A DNA stretch of 36,527 bases from Myxococcales bacterium SG8_38 (lineage in GTDB: Bacteria; Myxococcota_A; Polyangia; Polyangiales; Houyiibacteriaceae), in assembly GCA_001303415.1 (NCBI GenBank), contig LJTN01000027.1:1-36527 (forward strand), in the 5' to 3' direction. The notes under the pieces were generated by a model, which had not been told where the DNA came from, did no database searches, and saw only the letters and a program-made list of their open reading frames with translations. A program made the translations under genes and the position numbers. Of this stretch, positions 7,533 through 16,260 are shown piece by piece (within the stretch, counting starts at the first letter, position 1; each line of letters opens with the position of its first letter).

Positions 7533-9566
7533 TCACTCCACGAGCTCAACGCCTTGCGGCACCCACGAGCTGACGCCGCTCTCATCGCTGGGGGCGCGGG
7601 CCTTTGCGATTTGCTCCGGCGATGCCGTTCTCGGCTCGCTTAGAACAAATAAATCCACCGCTTCATCGTAGGGCGGCACCGCCAGTGAGCCGCGGTACTG
7701 GTAGTACTTTCGCCGTTCTTCGCTAGAAAAATACTCCTCTACATGTTTCCGATCTGGATCGAAAACCGTTCGGTGGCGTTTGAAGGTGCCGTTCAGAACT
7801 CGATCGATATCCTGGTTCTTCCTACCGTTTCGAAAAAGGACACTGATGATCAGGTACTGCGGCGGATCGTTGACGGATTTGACCGAGGCGACGTTCACCA
7901 CATGCATTTCCATCGGATACCTCATGCCGTCGAGCATGTGGGTCGAAGGCCCGTGAAAATGCACTTGTTCAAACTGGTAGCGTCGTCCGTGGAACATGAT
8001 CGGTGACCCTAGAGCCCACTTGGCGCGAACCGCGGTTCCAATCTCCCGGCCATGAATCGCCCTCTCGAGATCGAAGTAAGGTGCGACGCGGTGGCGTCCC
8101 GTTGGTCCCGTCGTGGTCCAGATGTTCACGGGCGCCTGAACGAATTGACATGCCAAGTCGGCCGCATCTTCATCCTGCGAGTTGCTCGAAGCAGGTGTCG
8201 CCGGAGTCGAATCCTCGACGAGAGCTTCCTCCTCGTGGTCGGTGACCCGCTCGAGCCCGCGAACGGTAGCCCCCGGGAAGAGTCCGCCGATGAGCAGCGT
8301 CGCCATGACCACCGTCAACGTGCCCGCTTCTCTTCTCATGAGATCGCGTTCTCCAATGTGTTGAGCGGACCCGCTGAACAGCACAAAGAACGCTCGCATC
8401 ACGGAGACGCCGTTGAGGGCGGTCGCGATGATGAGGGCGAACGCGAGTGCGGGAAACTCCCGAACCGAGCCCTGGACCAGCAAGTCCTCCGCGATGAAGC
8501 CCAGGGTGAGTGGAAGGCCGACGCTCGCAAAACCCATGAACAAGAAAGCCACGGCCATGCGTGGCGTTTGCGTGAAGCTTCCCGCTGGCGTTTGCAGGGA
8601 GAGGTCGCCGCGCCGCGCCTGGAGCGATGTCAGAGTCATCGCAAAACCAGCCGTTGCGACGCCGATCACCTGCCATGTTAGCAATGCGCCAATCTGAGCA
8701 ACCGAAGAGCTCGTATCGAGGCCAAACGCGACCAGGCCAGTCTGGCTCATTGCGAGGAATGCAAGCGCCCGCCTTGCATCGGTCTGGGCGATGCCAAGCA
8801 TGGCGGCGACGACGGCCGTGATCGCCCCGAGAGACGCCACGCCGTGAGCAAGCTGGTTGGGGAGCTCTCCGCGAAGAAGCTCCAGGTGTGCGTAGACGCC
8901 AAGCTGAGGTGCAAAGAAGGCGACCACGAGCCCCATGGGTGCGTATTGCACAAAAGGCGGGAACCAACTGTGGAGGGGAATCACCGCCTCGCGAATGCCT
9001 ATGCCTATCAGAACGAGCATGACTCCTGCGGCCGTGTGATTCTCAACGAGAAGAACCGCGCCAAGCCCGAAAGCAAAAGCGCTCGGAAAGTGGTAGATCG
9101 CAAACAGCTTTGCGATTCCCGAGGCCGGCTTGGCTGATTTGACATCCCGGAGCTCGAGCCAGGCGACCAGTGCCGAGGCGCCCCAGAGCACGGCCAGCGC
9201 AATTGGGTGGCGAATCGCCAAGAAGAGCAGCGCGATGGCGATGAGCAGCAAGATTCTACGAAATGTCCCCGGCCTGGTCTCGCTAACGGGACTCAGAGCA
9301 ATTGCGGTGAAGCCCATCAGACACGAGATCAGCGAGAATGCGGGAACCCAGGAATGCGGATCGTCCGCGGAGAGCCAAACCGTCGACCATCCGAACCACG
9401 GGAGCTCGAAGGTGTGCCAAACAATCTGCCCGAGTGCGATCAGGCCCGCGAACGCCATCGTGTAGCTGGCTCGATGGCGAGCTGTTCGGGAGGAGGTGGA
9501 ACACCCAACGAGCCATGACATGGGAAGCAGAAGGAGCAGCTCAAGCGCTGCAAAAACAGCGATCAT
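7533..9566 (-). CDS. NuoM/MrpD-like proton-channel subunit fused to alpha-carbonic anhydrase
   Basis: The 677-residue product has two parts. Residues 1-435 form about 14 membrane helices of the proton-conducting (PF00361, NuoL/M/N-MrpA/D) family: AWLEL with Glu137, IREAVIPLHSWFPPFVQYAP at 191-210 and ARRALAFLAMSQTGLVAFG at 264-282. An acidic linker (about 441-470) joins residues 471-677, an alpha-carbonic-anhydrase domain: QAPVNI (477-482), QVHFHGPSTH (534-543) and PMEMH (551-555), giving zinc ligands His536, His538 and His555, then YYQYRGSLAVPP (621-632). The usual Glu of 'SEH' is Thr542, the usual Thr of 'SLTTPP' is Ala629, and the N-terminal WGY region is missing. An even helix number and homology to NuoL/M/N would place the domain in the periplasm. 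The start overlaps dabB by four bases (ATGA), with GAGG seven bases upstream. It is the last gene of the operon. Confidence 0.88.
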   Translation of the reverse strand: MIAVFAALELLLLLPMSWLVGCSTSSRTARHRASYTMAFAGLIALGQIVWHTFELPWFGWSTVWLSADDPHSWVPAFSLISCLMGFTAIALSPVSETRPGTFRRILLLIAIALLFLAIRHPIALAVLWGASALVAWLELRDVKSAKPASGIAKLFAIYHFPSAFAFGLGAVLLVENHTAAGVMLVLIGIGIREAVIPLHSWFPPFVQYAPMGLVVAFFAPQLGVYAHLELLRGELPNQLAHGVASLGAITAVVAAMLGIAQTDARRALAFLAMSQTGLVAFGLDTSSSVAQIGALLTWQVIGVATAGFAMTLTSLQARRGDLSLQTPAGSFTQTPRMAVAFLFMGFASVGLPLTLGFIAEDLLVQGSVREFPALAFALIIATALNGVSVMRAFFVLFSGSAQHIGERDLMRREAGTLTVVMATLLIGGLFPGATVRGLERVTDHEEEALVEDSTPATPASSNSQDEDAADLACQFVQAPVNIWTTTGPTGRHRVAPYFDLERAIHGREIGTAVRAKWALGSPIMFHGRRYQFEQVHFHGPSTHMLDGMRYPMEMHVVNVASVKSVNDPPQYLIISVLFRNGRKNQDIDRVLNGTFKRHRTVFDPDRKHVEEYFSSEERRKYYQYRGSLAVPPYDEAVDLFVLSEPRTASPEQIAKARAPSDESGVSSWVPQGVELVE

Positions 9567-10927
9567 GGCAAGACCTCGTTACCTTGACGTTGCCGATCCC
9601 GAAGCGCGCTGCGATCGGTCAAATAGGCGACCCATGCCCTATCCAATCGGTCGATGCGCGATATGAACCTGAGGGCCGGGGCAACGATTCGATGCTTCAG
9701 CACTGCGTCGAAACCACCACGTTCGAGCGCGACACGATACAGCCAAGGTTGAAGCGCACCCGGAACGAGGCGCTCGATGTGACCGCCCGTTCGAGGCAAC
9801 TGTGCTCCCATCGCCTGTTCCAGATGGTGGTAGTCGTGGAGCAAACTCGGGGAGCGCAGAATCTGAAGTGTTCGAATCGCCGCGTGGCCGACGATGTGAG
9901 CCACTGCGAGGTAGTGGAGCCCCAGGCCGATCTCGACATAGATCAAGCCGACCTGAGTCATTGATGCGTACGCCAGCACACTCTTAATGTCGGTTTGTGT
10001 CCGTCCAACGAAAGTCGCGTGAAGAGCGGTCAACGCGCCGACTGCGATGACCGCGCCCGCGGCAACCCCCGAGGACTGCAGGATCGACTCAGACCGGAGC
10101 AGCAAGTAAGGCCCCAGATGAATCGACAGCGCGCCGTAGAAGATAGCGCTCGATGGCGTCGGTCCCTCCATCGCACGGGGAAGCCAACCGGATAGAGGCA
10201 GCTGGGCCGCCTTTCCGATCGACGCCCAGAGGATCAGCATTCCGACGACGGTCGCGCCTGCCCAGGTCGACGGAACGACGAAGCCCGCCCATGGACCGCC
10301 GGTGAAAGGCCCAACATCCGAGGTGCCGACGGTGAAGTGCAGCGCCACGGCGGCGGCCAGCAATCCGACATCACAGAGCCGATAGGTCCCAAAAGCGAGC
10401 AATCCGTGCTGAACTGGGGCACGCCTTTCGTGAAAGAACGCGATCAGTAAAGCCGAGGTCAATCCGACGAGCTCCCACCCAAGAAACGCCAGATCTAGGC
10501 TGCCCGCCAGCACCACAAACTCAACCCCGGTACCAAAGATGGCGAGGAGCAAGTAGAAGCGAGCGAACCCGGGCTCAAGGTGCAAGTAACGCCTCGAAAA
10601 TGACGCGACGAGACCGAGCAGAACGGAGGCGAACGTCGCAAAAGGGATCGACAAGCGATCGGCGATCAATTTCCATTCGAACGAGTAGTGTCCCACGGAG
10701 AACCAGCTTCCGATGGGGACCCGAACTTCGGTAGCGTCCGCGGCTATCAGGCAGGCCGCTGTGATGGCACAGGCGGCGACCGATACGACGAAACCAGTGC
10801 CGACGATGGCAACCGTGGTTCGTTCGCTCCACGGGTGGTAGAGCCAAGCGCGCAGCCCGAGGAGCAGCACCGTGAGCGCGGGAGACGCAACGATGGCGAG
10901 CACGATCCAGTCGACGACCGATTCCAT
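9563..10927 (-). CDS. dabB: DabB: NuoL-like membrane subunit of inorganic-carbon transporter
   Basis: A 454-residue membrane protein of the NuoL/MrpA family that partners DabA in DAB complexes and is thought to couple cation flow to CO2 hydration. Conserved features are Glu152 in the helix-5 WELVG motif, Lys239 in the IGKAAQLPLSGWLPRAMEGP block (237-256), and TQTDIKSVLAYASMTQVG (310-327). The helix-8 lysine of NuoL is replaced by His270 (ALSIHLGPYLLLR), and the 'HAFFKA' motif reads HAAIRT, as expected for a diverged DabB. The protein ends with a soluble tail soon after the twelfth helix, so it is shorter than NuoL. The ATG at 10927 shares one base with the dabA stop (TGATG). The 65 codons upstream lie inside dabA and are not used. 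Confidence 0.88.
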   Translation of the reverse strand: MESVVDWIVLAIVASPALTVLLLGLRAWLYHPWSERTTVAIVGTGFVVSVAACAITAACLIAADATEVRVPIGSWFSVGHYSFEWKLIADRLSIPFATFASVLLGLVASFSRRYLHLEPGFARFYLLLAIFGTGVEFVVLAGSLDLAFLGWELVGLTSALLIAFFHERRAPVQHGLLAFGTYRLCDVGLLAAAVALHFTVGTSDVGPFTGGPWAGFVVPSTWAGATVVGMLILWASIGKAAQLPLSGWLPRAMEGPTPSSAIFYGALSIHLGPYLLLRSESILQSSGVAAGAVIAVGALTALHATFVGRTQTDIKSVLAYASMTQVGLIYVEIGLGLHYLAVAHIVGHAAIRTLQILRSPSLLHDYHHLEQAMGAQLPRTGGHIERLVPGALQPWLYRVALERGGFDAVLKHRIVAPALRFISRIDRLDRAWVAYLTDRSALRDRQRQGNEVLP

Positions 10928-13917
10928 CACGCACTCCTCTCCGTGAAGGGGCCCGCCTTGACGTGAGCGGGGTTCAAATGACCACGCCTTCCCGCGTAGA
11001 AATCCATCGAGCGATCTACGATCGCGATTGCCAGGTTTTCGGAAACGTAGGGAACGAACCGCCCCTTGTCGTAAACAGCGAGCGCGTCGCCGTCGGGATC
11101 CCACGCCACGAGTTGGATCCACTCGTTTCTCACCAGATTCGCGAGTCCGGCCTCCTGGGCCAGCACACGCTCCAGCATCTGCGTGGTCGCCTCGACGATG
11201 GTCAGCAGCCGGACGGGCTCGTGAATCTCCACCATCTGCCAGGGTAGACCTGTTCTCAAGTCGGAGGCGTGGCCATCCATGATCCCGATGAGCCCGACGA
11301 TATTGTGCGGCAGCTTGGTGCCACAGCCGTACCCCGTCGGATCCACGAAACTAAAATAGTACTCGAGGTTAATTCCTGCGCCGACCGGTCCTACCGACCG
11401 AAGGAGCGCTGCGAGGATCGCGCCGGTTGGGTCTCGTGTAGGGTCGTAAGAAACCAAAAATGCTCGCCGGTCGAGGAACAGTCCGCGCGTGCGTTCTCTC
11501 CGTCCGACGATGCAGACCGCGTTCGTCGCGTGGCCATACTCCGGCCTAGGCTGTGCGAGATCGTAGGCATGCGACTCGGCATGGATGAGCGCGGATTCGG
11601 GGTTGAGGTCCAGCGAAGCCGACTCGAAGCGCCGGCACCGCTCGTGAGCATCGAGGCGACAAGCATCCGACATCGCCCCCTTGACGTCTTCCAACGTGTC
11701 GAGCAGATGCGCCGGCACCAGGTCCTCGTCGTAGTAAGTCATCGAATCATCGCAAGTGTTGTGGTACGCACCGACGAGCCAGGTCGAGTCGGGTATGAAG
11801 AAGCTCCGCGCCTTCAGGCGCTCCCGAACGCCCGCATCGTTTGCCATTTGAGCGAACGTGCGTGCGTTTGGTCCCCCTCGGCCCCCTCCGGTCGCGCCGC
11901 AATCGTGCGCAGCTTCATGCGGGTTGTTGAGACTCGACGAGCCGTGGCCGACAATGAGCACTAAGGGGCACAAGTTCTCCCCCATCCCCATCGTCGTGAG
12001 CACGGTGGCCACAATGTCCGCCATCTCGTCGAGCGTGTATCCCGACCGAAGCCCGTCGGGTCGGACCGCACCGGTTCCCTCCAGGGAGAGACGGGTTGGG
12101 GGAACCGGTGCGGTCCTCTGCAGTGCCCAGTGCGCTAGCCTTTCGGTACGCCGCGGAAACAGACTTCTCCCGATCAAGGGAATTACCGCCAGAAACCCGA
12201 GCAAGGCCGACAGCAGGCCGCCACGGGTCAGCATCTTGCTTCCGAGCGCAATTGAGTGGGTCATCTGTCCCTGACGCCGGCGCTTGCTCGCGAACACGGC
12301 GGCTTCGCTCTCATCGAGCGCCCGTTCGGTCACGTAGTGACTGGGGCGCACAGCTACCGGGCACAGGGGTCTCGGGCGAATGTCTTCCAGGCCCTGATAG
12401 GCCATGGCTATCCCGAAGAAGCCGGCATACCCGTACGTGTCCACGTCCGGCCGAAGCTCCTCGAGATGCCTGCGAAGCGATTCCTCCCGGTCATCGATGC
12501 AAAAGACCGCTTGAAACGAAGCTTTGCTGACGGGAGCGCGACTCAACCGGCAGTGACCCAAGATTCCATCGAGAACACCGATCCGATGTCTTCTTTCGTA
12601 CGCTAGATGCAGCACTCTCCGTCGCTCGTTAGAGTCGAACGCGCGCACTTCGTCGATCCACCGTCTCGCCTCGTTGGTGCTCGTCATTTCAGCCGGCCCC
12701 ACACCGGCCAACTGAGCTGCGATGAAAGCTTCGTAAACCAGCTCGAGGTCTAGCTCGGGTTGCGGCGCCATTTTCGCCAGCCGCCAACGGATTTCCGAAA
12801 GACTGGTCTGGTCATCCGTGCATCGATGAAGCTCGAACCTCGCGGCTTGGAGATCGAGCATCAGCTGTAGTGCGAGGTAGTCCGCCAGTCGGGCGGGTGG
12901 AGGGTGCACTGGAGCCGTATCGGGACGTATCTCCAGTTGGTGAATCATGCCTGCCCAACCCCGCAGTGACAGCAGCGTCGCCTCGATGTAGGCCTGCCAG
13001 TCCGATTTCGGAATTTCCAACTCGGCCAGGGCCCAATGCACGGTGGCCTCCGCATCCCATCCAAGGTCCTGCTGACGCCGCAGCTCCTCGGAGAGGCCCT
13101 TCATCCAGGGGTCCATTGGGCCCGACCCGACGCCATAAAGGGCGCGGAACGCTCGGAGCAAGCCTTGCTCCCGCTTGGGCATTTGCCAGTAGGCGATCCC
13201 CTGATCGACGAAGGCTGCGCAAAACCGAATGAGGAGTGGGTGAACCAGATCGTCCGTGTCGACACCAAACGCGTCGAGAATCTGGTCTCTTGTCCGGATC
13301 CCGGAGCGCTGACGAGAAACCGTTGGCGCCACCGCCATCAGCTGTTTCCAAAGGAGCTCGAGCGCTTGCTCCTCGCGGTCCTTCGGCGACATAGGAGCAC
13401 GGTCGACCGAGATGCGCTCGGCCGATTGCAGGATTGCAGCGCGTGCGAACTCAGGAACGCTTGAATGAAAACGAAACAAAGTCCTCATCTCTTCCAGCAT
13501 CCAGCGCAACGCTGGCCCTTTCGGAATCTCGAAGAGGTTCTGAACCCGGACCCTTCGGAGCTCTCTGCGCGATGGGCCTCCCGGAACGATCGGTGCATCG
13601 CCGCCTGTGGCAAAAGGGCCGAGCACGGCATCGATATCGGACGGTCGAATTCTCGCTGTCTCCAGGCATCTCGCAAACGCTTTTTCGGATTGGTAAGGCT
13701 CGGCGCCGAAGCGTTCCGCTCCCTTGAGGACCGCCTGCTCGAAGTGCAGGTGCTCGAACGCATGAAGGGTGTTGTGGTGCACGAACATGTGCAGGGGAGA
13801 CTGCTGGGGCAGGAGGTCCGCTGCATGCTCCAGCATCTCCAACAGAGAGCGGGGCTCGCTCTTTGATGCCGGCTTGGGCAGTGGAAACCGAAGTAGACTG
13901 TCGGCAGCAGTGGTCAT
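10927..13917 (-). CDS. dabA: DabA: DUF2309 zinc protein of inorganic-carbon transporter
   Basis: The 996-residue DUF2309 (UPF0753) protein is the beta-carbonic-anhydrase-like half of the DAB bicarbonate pump. It acts at the cytoplasmic face of the membrane and is proposed to hydrate CO2 in one direction only. The four zinc-site residues known from Halothiobacillus DabA are all identifiable: Cys473 and Asp475 in VFCIDDREESLRRHL, His658 in LIVGHGSSSLNNPHEAA, and Cys673 in HDCGATGG. The His-to-Cys spacing of 15 is the same as in the described protein. The frame is open 195 codons further upstream, but that stretch is Arg/Pro-rich antisense of sulP; the ATG at 13917 forms a TGATG junction with the sulP stop and gives the family N-terminus. 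It overlaps dabB the same way. Confidence 0.93.
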   Translation of the reverse strand: MTTAADSLLRFPLPKPASKSEPRSLLEMLEHAADLLPQQSPLHMFVHHNTLHAFEHLHFEQAVLKGAERFGAEPYQSEKAFARCLETARIRPSDIDAVLGPFATGGDAPIVPGGPSRRELRRVRVQNLFEIPKGPALRWMLEEMRTLFRFHSSVPEFARAAILQSAERISVDRAPMSPKDREEQALELLWKQLMAVAPTVSRQRSGIRTRDQILDAFGVDTDDLVHPLLIRFCAAFVDQGIAYWQMPKREQGLLRAFRALYGVGSGPMDPWMKGLSEELRRQQDLGWDAEATVHWALAELEIPKSDWQAYIEATLLSLRGWAGMIHQLEIRPDTAPVHPPPARLADYLALQLMLDLQAARFELHRCTDDQTSLSEIRWRLAKMAPQPELDLELVYEAFIAAQLAGVGPAEMTSTNEARRWIDEVRAFDSNERRRVLHLAYERRHRIGVLDGILGHCRLSRAPVSKASFQAVFCIDDREESLRRHLEELRPDVDTYGYAGFFGIAMAYQGLEDIRPRPLCPVAVRPSHYVTERALDESEAAVFASKRRRQGQMTHSIALGSKMLTRGGLLSALLGFLAVIPLIGRSLFPRRTERLAHWALQRTAPVPPTRLSLEGTGAVRPDGLRSGYTLDEMADIVATVLTTMGMGENLCPLVLIVGHGSSSLNNPHEAAHDCGATGGGRGGPNARTFAQMANDAGVRERLKARSFFIPDSTWLVGAYHNTCDDSMTYYDEDLVPAHLLDTLEDVKGAMSDACRLDAHERCRRFESASLDLNPESALIHAESHAYDLAQPRPEYGHATNAVCIVGRRERTRGLFLDRRAFLVSYDPTRDPTGAILAALLRSVGPVGAGINLEYYFSFVDPTGYGCGTKLPHNIVGLIGIMDGHASDLRTGLPWQMVEIHEPVRLLTIVEATTQMLERVLAQEAGLANLVRNEWIQLVAWDPDGDALAVYDKGRFVPYVSENLAIAIVDRSMDFYAGRRGHLNPAHVKAGPFTERSA
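10934..10942 (-). promoter_or_regulatory. Strong ribosome-binding site for dabB inside the end of dabA
   Basis: The minus strand reads GGAGAGGAG six bases before ATG 10927. It lies in the last codons of dabA and supports both the dabB start and translational coupling across the one-base overlap. It is the best Shine-Dalgarno match among the internal junctions of this operon. Confidence 0.7.
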
Positions 13918-15515
13918 CAGGCTGCTCGCCGGCGAGTGGAGTGCCGGTGGGCCGAATGTGGCATCAACTCTTCGATACCTAGAAACTCGAGCTTCGCGTT
14001 TTGCCATTTGGCCGACAGCTCCTCGACGCGGCTCAAGAACGTGTGATCTACGATCGCAACATCGGTCACGTCGATGACGACCCGAGTGAATTTCGGGTCG
14101 AGGTTGGCGACTTGCTTTCGTATGGAAAGAAGGCTCGTGAAGGCAGCCGCGCCGTGTAGAGTGAGACGGAGCTCCGGTTCCTCTTCGGCGCGCTCGACTT
14201 GTGTGCGGAACAGTTGCCGAAAGGTTGCGCCCCGGATGCGGTGCAGAATCAGCTTGAGAGCCAGCCCGGCGGCAACGCCGATCAAGAGGTCCGTGGCAAG
14301 GGTCACGAGCAAGGTGGTGACGAAGAGCAGGAGCTGGTCTGGTCCAATTTGCTTGATGTGGACGAGCTCTCTGGGGGATGCGAGCTTCGCACCAGTGTAG
14401 ACGAGCATGGCAGCCAGCGCCGTAAGCGGAATCTCGCTCAGGAGCCCCGGCGCCAGCGCAACGAAGCTGAGCAAAAATGCGCCGTGAAAGAAGTTCGCCC
14501 ACCGCGACTGCGCGCCGGCGTCCACATTGGCCTTGCTTCGGACGATTTCGGAGATCATCGGCAGACCTCCGACGAGCGCCGAGCCCAAGTTACCCAGCGA
14601 CAACGCGAACAGGTCTTTGTTGAGATTCGACGAACGCTTTTCCGGATCCATCAGGTCGACCGCGATCACGCTGAGGGTTGACTCGATCGTGCCGACGAGC
14701 GCATACATCACGACATACTTGAGCGACGCTGCGGTGAACACCATCGAGAAGTCTGGGAACACGATCGCGTCGGAAAGCGAGCCCGGAAGCTCGACCAAAA
14801 ATTCAGGCCCTACGTGGAACTGGTGCGAAAGGAACTGATAAGCGTGCTCGTGATCCAGGCCGAACCACAGGCTCAAGGGCACGGTGACTGCCAGTACGAC
14901 GATTGGGGCGGGCACGGCCTTTGCCCACTGCTTCCGAATCATCGGCCATCCGAACAAAATCAGGAGTGAGAGTCCTCCGAGCAGGAGGATTTCCGGGTTC
15001 GCGTGCACAACGCTTTGTGGGATCTCGGCGAGAAGCTCCAACGGTTCCTTGGCTTCGGGGGCGACGCCGACGAGAACGTGTGCCTGCTTCGATATGATGA
15101 TCACGCCGATTGCAGCCAGCATTCCGTGTACGACCGATGGAGACATGGCCACGCCGATTGTGGCCGCACGGAGCAGAGCCAGGGCGATTTGCACGCAGGC
15201 CGCGACGACCCCGACCGCTAAGGCTCGACGATAGCCGAGCCATGGATCTCCCTGACCAAGCTCTTGCACCGCGCCGAGCGCGATGACGATGAGGCCTGCC
15301 GCAGGCCCCTTGATCGTAAGCCGTGCGCTGCCCAGCAAAGTGACGACGATTCCCCCGATGATGGCCGTGAGGACACCAGCAATCGCGGGAAAGCCGCTCG
15401 CCATCGCGATTCCCAGACAGAGGGGAAGCGCGATCAGGAAAACTAGGAATCCCGCTTTGAGATCAGCAACCGGAAACGAGCGTCGAGGCTCGCTCGTCAA
15501 TTCGACTTCGGACAT
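13917..15515 (-). CDS. SulP family anion transporter with STAS domain (probable bicarbonate transporter)
   Basis: The 532-residue protein begins with the SulP signature region (DLKAGFLVFLIALPLCLGIAM, residues 19-39, then SGFPAIAGVLTAIIGG) and has 10-12 membrane helices. A STAS domain occupies about residues 440-525 (VVIDVTDVAIVDHTFLSRVE). SulP proteins exchange or co-transport sulfate, bicarbonate or organic anions. Being first gene in an operon with dabA, dabB and a carbonic-anhydrase fusion makes bicarbonate the likely substrate, as for BicA and other CA-linked SulPs; this is inference from context. GGAAGG sits nine bases upstream of the ATG at 15515. The stop overlaps the dabA start by one base. 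Confidence 0.88.
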   Translation of the reverse strand: MSEVELTSEPRRSFPVADLKAGFLVFLIALPLCLGIAMASGFPAIAGVLTAIIGGIVVTLLGSARLTIKGPAAGLIVIALGAVQELGQGDPWLGYRRALAVGVVAACVQIALALLRAATIGVAMSPSVVHGMLAAIGVIIISKQAHVLVGVAPEAKEPLELLAEIPQSVVHANPEILLLGGLSLLILFGWPMIRKQWAKAVPAPIVVLAVTVPLSLWFGLDHEHAYQFLSHQFHVGPEFLVELPGSLSDAIVFPDFSMVFTAASLKYVVMYALVGTIESTLSVIAVDLMDPEKRSSNLNKDLFALSLGNLGSALVGGLPMISEIVRSKANVDAGAQSRWANFFHGAFLLSFVALAPGLLSEIPLTALAAMLVYTGAKLASPRELVHIKQIGPDQLLLFVTTLLVTLATDLLIGVAAGLALKLILHRIRGATFRQLFRTQVERAEEEPELRLTLHGAAAFTSLLSIRKQVANLDPKFTRVVIDVTDVAIVDHTFLSRVEELSAKWQNAKLEFLGIEELMPHSAHRHSTRRRAA

Positions 15516-15608
15516 GACAATTCACCTTCCCGCACAAGACACGGAGGTTCCCCGTGCTCGGGGGACCCACACACACTGGAGACGAAAACCTCCGGCGGGA
15601 GGTCCTCG

Positions 15609-16061
15609 TCAGGCGGAAGGTGGACCGCGTGCCAGATACGAACGAGCGAGCAAATCGTTGACGGGGCGTGTGATCGGCGAGCTCGCAATGAGGACGGTCT
15701 CGGTCCTCTGGGGGCACAGAGAATTGGGTCCACCGCGGCCGGAATCGTCGTCTTCGGACGCGTCGATGGTAGCATCGGCACAACGGTCGGCGCGCGTTGA
15801 GGGCCGCTCCAGCTGCGCGTGGTTGTCCGCGGTGGATGGCGGCGCCAGCGCTAGGTCTGCCCGAATGCAGGTAGTCATTCCTGATGGGGAGGACGCGCCA
15901 GTGGTGAATAGCGCCAGCAAGGCGAACAACGCGACGCGACCGCCTTGCCAGCGGCTTGTCGCAATCTGAAACGCTGCCTGAGTATTCACCACAGCTGCCC
16001 AACCCTTGAGCGCCCGAAGTATTCCCAGAAAAAAAGGAACGCGCAAACTTACCTCCGACAT
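15609..16061 (-). CDS. Hypothetical exported small protein upstream of the sulP operon (doubtful)
   Basis: This frame encodes about 150 residues with one hydrophobic stretch (GRVALFALLALFTTGASS), then a Ser/Pro/Asp-rich tail with three cysteines. If real, it would be exported or anchored and lie 93 bases ahead of sulP in the same direction. No family is recognised and no clear ribosome site precedes any start (16061 and 16088 are both possible). Composition is only partly protein-like. The rest of the 752-base stretch between sulP and the permease shows no other credible gene, and it must contain the divergent promoters. An inverted repeat (ACCTCC and GGAGGT) lies close to 15590. Confidence 0.3.
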   Translation of the reverse strand: MSEVSLRVPFFLGILRALKGWAAVVNTQAAFQIATSRWQGGRVALFALLALFTTGASSPSGMTTCIRADLALAPPSTADNHAQLERPSTRADRCADATIDASEDDDSGRGGPNSLCPQRTETVLIASSPITRPVNDLLARSYLARGPPSA

Positions 16062-16244
16062 GGGTTGGGATGGACCGGACTTTCCCACCCCGAGCAGCTC
16101 GCCTCGATCTACGAGTCAAAGACCGAGAGTCGTTCGACACATTGGGCCGGCGTCGTCGAGGAGCCTCACCCCTGATTCGATCGATCAGGCAGAGACTTGG
16201 ACGACGTATAGGGCTGGAATTTCGGCGCGTGGTGGCTTGGTGCG

Positions 16245-16260
16245 CTACCTTCTGAGGTAG
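16245..16260 (+). promoter_or_regulatory. Short hairpin covering the permease ribosome-binding site
   Basis: CTACCT-TCTG-AGGTAG is a perfect six-pair inverted repeat with a four-base loop, ending seven bases before ATG 16268. The AGG/GAGG Shine-Dalgarno bases lie in the loop and 3' arm, so the structure would hide the ribosome site when folded. A thermosensor-like or other translational control is possible, but chance cannot be excluded for six pairs. Confidence 0.35.

Noticed and set aside
10928-11122. N-terminal extension of DabB by 65 codons
   Set aside because: It lies inside dabA in another frame and is Arg-rich; ATG 10927 has a strong ribosome site.
13918-14502. N-terminal extension of DabA by 195 codons
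   Set aside because: The extra residues are Arg/Pro/His-rich antisense of sulP, while the ATG at 13917 gives the family N-terminus and a TGATG junction.
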